Below, in pieces: positions 59,592-64,000 of a stretch of DNA of 64,000 bases; the first letter of the stretch is position 1; each line of letters opens with the position of its first letter. The position numbers and the translations under genes are program-made. Source of the stretch: Dolomedes plantarius (Eukaryota > Arthropoda > Arachnida > Araneae > Dolomedidae); assembly GCA_907164885.2 (NCBI GenBank), contig OU015495.1, forward strand, positions 1,764,230 through 1,828,229, written 5' to 3'. Under the pieces are notes generated by a model that was not told the origin of the DNA, did not search any database, and saw only the letters and a program-made list of their open reading frames with translations.

Positions 59592-59966
59592 TCTGTGGCG
59601 TTATGGCAGATGTTGATACGTCATTTTTCATGTTTTCGGCAAATTGAAAAAGTAACTTTTGCTATGAAAAATAAAATCGCTCAATTAAGTTTTTCACTCC
59701 AAATATTCTTTTGTTAATATTCATATTCAACCTCAAGCATATAGCTGGTCTTCAATGAAAATTTTCAATTTGGGACTAAAATTTTGGGAAGGATTGAAAA
59801 AAAAAAAAGAAAACATATCAACTTTTGCCAAATTACGAATAACTTAGTATTATTTCATAATTCCACATATTAGCTTTTTCCACTTTAAAGAACCAATTTT
59901 ACGTGTGACATATAAACATAAAATAGAATTTTTAGAACATATCAACATCGGCCATAACGCCACAGA
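59592..59966. mobile_element. TIR MITE (tctgtggcgttatgg tips)
   Basis: Inverted ends tctgtggcgttatggcagat and complement ggccataacgccacaga pair over about 28 bp, extending to gttgata/tatcaac, with TA outside. The interior is AT-rich and non-coding. Confidence 0.8.
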
Positions 59967-61078
59967 TATAAGCTCGTAAAGTAAGAATTCAATTAGCCTT
60001 ATAACTGATGTTATTATTGAAAGATAATTAATTATTTAAATACGCAACTACTCTAACTATTTGAAATTACCTTAAAAATTATGTGCTTTATAATTTCTCT
60101 AAATTAGTGCACTGGGAGTTTTAATAAGGTTCTTAGATTATTACATTTTATAAATAAAATTTTAAATCAGTCTTCCGAAATCCTCATTTTACATCGCATC
60201 ACATTCCTAATTTAACCTGATGCCCTTTTTCCCTATTTATTGCACAATTTTTACATTTCCCGACATTTATCCTGCTAAAACTAAACGCTCTCCTTGAGCT
60301 ATTCTGTGAAATTCAGGTTTTGAAAACGTAGCATGCTGTTTCCTTAAAATTCACTCATTGCACATTTTCCAAAACATTTAAGAGGTCCAGACAGAGCAAT
60401 GCCCTAATTTAGTAAGAGTGACGCTTATTAAAGAAATTCTTGCAGATTACCCCCAAAAACGTCAAATCTTCGGGAATTTAAGTTTGCGAACAAGGACACC
60501 TATCTTATGCAAAAGAATGAAAAGATAAGTAATAATAGGTTGTCAGACCGATCAAGTAAGTAATAGCTCTCTATGATTGTAGTGGAAAGGATGCCTTACA
60601 ACTGTTGAATTTTTAGTGAATTTTAATTTTTAATGAAGGCAATTTTATTTAATTGCGCCTCTGAATATCTTCGATTAATATATTTATACTTGTTGGAGTT
60701 AAAGATTTAATACCTTAAAAACATGATGTCGTAACTTTTTACCTTTACTACCTTAATTTAATAATCCTCATTTATCGGGTTTATACCTTGATTTTTATAA
60801 CGCAAACTGAGATCAGCAAACAGATTGGTACTTAAATTCGAACAGAGATTGATTTCAAGCCAACGAAATTTGCCCGATATAAACGCAACAGGCTGTGATA
60901 GCGTTAATATCTTTAGTGCTTTAAAAATATAATAGTAATAAATGAGGCTTTATCACATCCCCATGGTAGCCCTACTGAGTGATAAATTGAACACTGAACC
61001 ATAATCATTTGATTTTGGAATCATTGTTCATACCAAAAACTAATCTGAATCAATATGTATACCATATATTATGATATG

Positions 61079-61083
<5 letters not shown>
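59967..61083. other. Intronic spacer, no element recognised
   Basis: No gene or paired ends recognised. Confidence 0.35.

Positions 61084-61150
<67 letters not shown>
61084..61150. repeat. (TA)n microsatellite
   Basis: About 33 TA units. Confidence 0.96.
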
Positions 61151-61155
<5 letters not shown>

Positions 61156-61174
61156 TATTTATTTATAATTTTTA

Positions 61175-61497
61175 GTGTGTACATAAATGAATATCCCAAC
61201 TTTGCAGGGCTATTAAAAGAAAACTAAACAAAGTACAAACTTGCTGCAAAGTACAAACTCATCGGAAATCAAAAATAACGGTTGAAAGTTTAAATTCGAC
61301 ACACTTATAAGTGTTCAATGTGAGCGGGCCCCTTTAGTAACTCGAAGGATATCGAGGTAGTACAATAACTCATCCCACACTCTTTTCAGCATGTCTGGGT
61401 TTGAAAGGCTGCAGATATGCGTGTCTTAAGTTCGTCAATGTCATTTGGTACCGGTGGAACAAACACCTGATGTTTGATGTAGACCCCCCCCCCAGAA

Positions 61498-61536
<39 letters not shown>

Positions 61537-61612
61537 AATAAAGTTTGTACTTTAAGTTTTCTTTCAATAGCCATGCAAAGTTGGGATATTCATTTAAGTA
61601 CACACTGCATAT
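61175..61612 (-). mobile_element. Mariner/Tc1-type element remnant
   Basis: Imperfect inverted ends of about 65 bp: agtgtgtacataaatgaata (61175) and its complement before 61612, both including tatcccaactttg. They enclose a transposase tail on the minus strand and a (TAA)n/(TAAA)n tract with poly-C at about 61485-61540. Confidence 0.75.
61315..61485 (-). pseudogene. Mariner/Tc1-type transposase C-terminal remnant
   Basis: The minus strand reads VFVPPVPNDIDELKTRISAA, then after a one-base shift DMLKRVWDELLYYLDILRVT and a short end before a stop. This is the familiar C-terminal pattern V.PPLP..LDELK.RI ... VW.EL.YRLD of mariner/Tc1-type transposases. Catalytic residues are missing. Confidence 0.8.
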
Positions 61613-61663
61613 GTAGCACACTTTCCTTTTGTTTCGATAATACTCATGCATCATATGAAGCCA

Positions 61664-61915
61664 GACGTATGAAGGGTTCAGGATTTAATTTAACCAAATG
61701 GGAGTCAATTCTGATAAAACTGATCGCTAAATTAAAAATTTGTATTAATTAACCATTGACTCTTACCAGTTTTTTCTACTTCAATAACGTAAAATTTATA
61801 CAACGGACTAGATTTACTAGTGGATTGAAAAATATAAAGTTTACATTGTATTATTGCAGTGTCAATACGAAATGACAAAAAAAAAAATTAGACTTGACTC
61901 TCTTTAATTTTGAAT
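61664..61915 (+). repeat. Diverged direct repeat, copy 2
   Basis: Partner of 57470-57715, in the same orientation about 4.2 kb apart. Confidence 0.65.
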
Positions 61916-61959
61916 CCTCCATATGTAATATGGGAATTTATTCTGGAGCCATTTCTGCT

Positions 61960-62400
61960 TTAGACACCACTCCACAAGTCAGTCCTCCGAAGGATTTCAA
62001 AAACCTTCCTCTCTTCACGAACGCGGCCACTTACACACGTTGAGTTTTCCCTTTTAATAAAATCGTGTCCAGCGTGCGAATGGGGCCAGGGCCCCCCGGA
62101 ATTAAAACGCGCGTCACAATGCGACAAGCCTTGGCTGCGGAAGTCCGCCGTATATTTCCAGGCAGGCAGCAGAAACGGGGACTTGACCACTCAGTCGTGA
62201 AGGCCTCGGCGTGAGGCTTCGGGGATGGGAAAAAAAGCTCGCGCCGACCTTCGGGGCTCAGACGGTGTCTCACATTCCTCAATTTTAGGTCTCACAACCA
62301 AATATTTTGTGTGTCAGCTGACTAAAGCTTGTTATCAGCCTTGGGGAGATAGTTGGCGGGCGTACCCCTCGACATGTTGCAGTTATGGTCAAAGGGATGT
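61960..62400. other. CpG-richer intronic block
   Basis: Second GC-rich patch, with ggggccagggccccccgg near 62084 and several CpGs. Minus-strand frames are open but unrecognised. Confidence 0.35.
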
Positions 62401-62410
62401 TGTACAGTAG

Positions 62411-62560
62411 GGGTGTCAAACTCAAAGGCTAACTTGGGCCAAACAAACAAAGTTTAACTATAGGTGGGCCGCAAAAAAATCAATATTAATAGAAACGTAG
62501 GTGTATTTTATTTTAAGATTCTTTATCTCTTGATAACCCACAATAATTCATGTTAGCACA
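62411..62560. mobile_element. hAT-type terminus, one end only
   Basis: The tip taggggtgtcaaactcaaag with a following tgggccgca motif is typical of a hAT MITE end. No matching right end was found, so the element is truncated or the boundary is lost. Confidence 0.5.
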
Positions 62561-62869
62561 AAAAACTCGGGTACTCGATCATTGTCCCCGTATAGCGTAA
62601 GAATGAGCTACATAGAAGTTTTTAAAAACAAATAGATTCATTAATTAAAGCTACCATAAAACACAGAAAATCAATTTTTTTCCTTGCAAAAAGCCTAATA
62701 GTTACCTTATAGTACGCATTCAAAATGGATATTCAGCGCAGCGATAAAATTGAGAGTGCGGTCTATTTACCCTTTAACATATTAAATAAAAAAATTAAAG
62801 TTTAAATATTACGAGTAATTTGCATGAAAATTGCTCGGCTATATATATTTATATTCCTTTAACAAATTT

Positions 62870-62902
<33 letters not shown>

Positions 62903-63053
62903 CAAAAGCAAAGAATTTTAATGATATGATTTCGCTTGCCAAATAAATTGCTTTAGTTCTTTTTTGAGATGAATATTTGTTTCGAAAGAATACCAAGTTC
63001 ACAAAAGGTTTATCTGATGTTTTTAAATTGGATCCAAACTTTAATCACCCCCT

Positions 63054-63330
63054 TAAGGCTGCTAAGTAGTGGCTATATTGGGATTATCTCGACTCCGTGT
63101 TAACCTATGAAGAAAATTTCTCCGATTGGATTCAAAGTTTTATTTATTTTTTTTAATTGTAACTCCGTAACAGAGAAAGTAATTTTTTACTTGTATCGTT
63201 TTAAAGAAACGCAAGTGATAGTTTTAAATTTGAGTCATTCGGGGGGGGAAATGGGATATATTGTTTTAAACGCAAATAATTTACTTTGAGGAAATAAATT
63301 TCTAAAACGAATAAAATAGTAGAGTAAAAA
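63054..63330. mobile_element. TIR MITE, ggttaacctatggag family, partial copy 3
   Basis: Begins ccttaaggctgctaagtag and includes gtgttaacctatgaagaaaa, then a segment shared with 45510-45580 (aaagaaacgca.gtgatag). The other end is missing; the ccgtaaaatctt MITE copy follows at once. Confidence 0.6.
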
Positions 63331-63340
63331 ATTACCGTAA

Positions 63341-63662
63341 AATCTTGACTATAATACGCACACGCGTATAATACGCATGCTCGATTTTGCTCGAAATTCT
63401 CAGAAAATATTAAAATTCGACTATAATACGCGTCCATAACTTTTCAATATTTTATTTAAAAATTGCACAAATAATTATGAACATAAATAAAATTTGTAAT
63501 AAAAATAAACGAAAACGTCAAATTCGGTATATTACAAAAAACTTAAATTTTTAATTCAAGACAAACAATACAGTGAAATTATCAGTCTTAATCACTTTCA
63601 CTAAAATACAGCTCATGTATTCACTAAAATACAGCTCGTTTATTCAATGTTTAAAACTACAT
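63341..63662 (-). mobile_element. TIR MITE, ccgtaaaatctt family, truncated copy
   Basis: Starts ccgtaaaatcttgactataa and matches the inverted sequence of 9671-10059 as far as attcaatgtttaaaactac; the second terminus is missing. It has a short internal duplication (cactaaaatacagctc). Confidence 0.75.
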
Positions 63663-64000
63663 TTGGGATGTAGTCGATCAAAAGTGAAACTATTAGACGG
63701 TATACCGCATATCTCGAAGATGGAGAATTTCATTGTTTTTTAGGTTTTGGACATATTAGGATTCCATTCGCAAGTTGTCCTCAGATCCAATAAACCGGAC
63801 GGTTTTGAAATAATGCGATTGTATATGCATTCTTTGGCCTTTAATTGTATAAATATATCTCAATATTATCAACATTTTATATCTTGTCATAAAACGCAGA
63901 ATCATTATTTTCAATTTGGAAAAAAAAAATTATTACAGAAGGAATAATCAAGGTTGAAATAGACGTTGCACTTTGTGCTACGCGCGCCTGCTGGTGTTCC
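63663..64000. other. Window end, no element recognised
   Basis: No gene or repeat recognised. An open frame at 63747-63947 has no recognisable similarity. Confidence 0.4.

Overview
This is a 64 kb piece of an animal nuclear genome. It is AT-rich, contains many long (TA)n tracts, and is dominated by DNA transposons. No bacterial operons, rRNA or functional tRNA genes are visible. The one host gene I can support is the first coding exon of a SoxF-type HMG-box transcription factor (41522-41876, + strand). Its HMG box is cut by an intron directly after the LLG motif, as in SoxF genes of flies and vertebrates. The HMG sequence and the transposon mix suggest an arthropod, perhaps a chelicerate; the species level is a guess.

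Layout. Positions 1-10.1 kb hold mobile elements: a hAT MITE with an internal minisatellite, two piggyBac-like elements, a dead mariner-like transposon with recognisable transposase, and a long-TIR element with a transposase tail. Positions 10.08-11.95 kb hold a retroelement carrying only a gag-like ORF1, flanked by a perfect 14-bp target-site duplication. Positions 12-28 kb hold Tigger-like, foldback, Helitron and hAT elements and a 347-bp inverted repeat of high identity. Positions 28-34 kb hold a LINE reverse-transcriptase relic split at its YADD region by two hAT MITEs that share one 8-bp target. Positions 34.3-37.8 kb hold a long-TIR transposon whose transposase catalytic motif has been amplified into a 17-unit minisatellite. 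Positions 37.8-40.0 kb are a nested stack: a hAT element contains a Tigger-like element, which contains two palindromic PIF-like MITEs; a SINE sits separately in the same hAT. Positions 40.0-41.9 kb are the SoxF leader and exon 1. From 41.88 kb to the window end is probably SoxF intron, seeded with Helitrons, hAT MITEs and a transposase relic; I found no second HMG exon.

Functionally the window is one developmental regulator exon embedded in transposon-built DNA. The most useful observations are the 12-codon upstream ORF whose stop overlaps the SoxF start codon (TGATG), the ORF1-only retroelement, the transposase-derived minisatellite, the triple ctctacag double insertion, and the long inverted repeat. 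Boundaries of most elements were fixed by matching terminal inverted repeats plus target-site duplications read directly from the sequence. Family names rest on tip sequence and duplication length, not on database searches.
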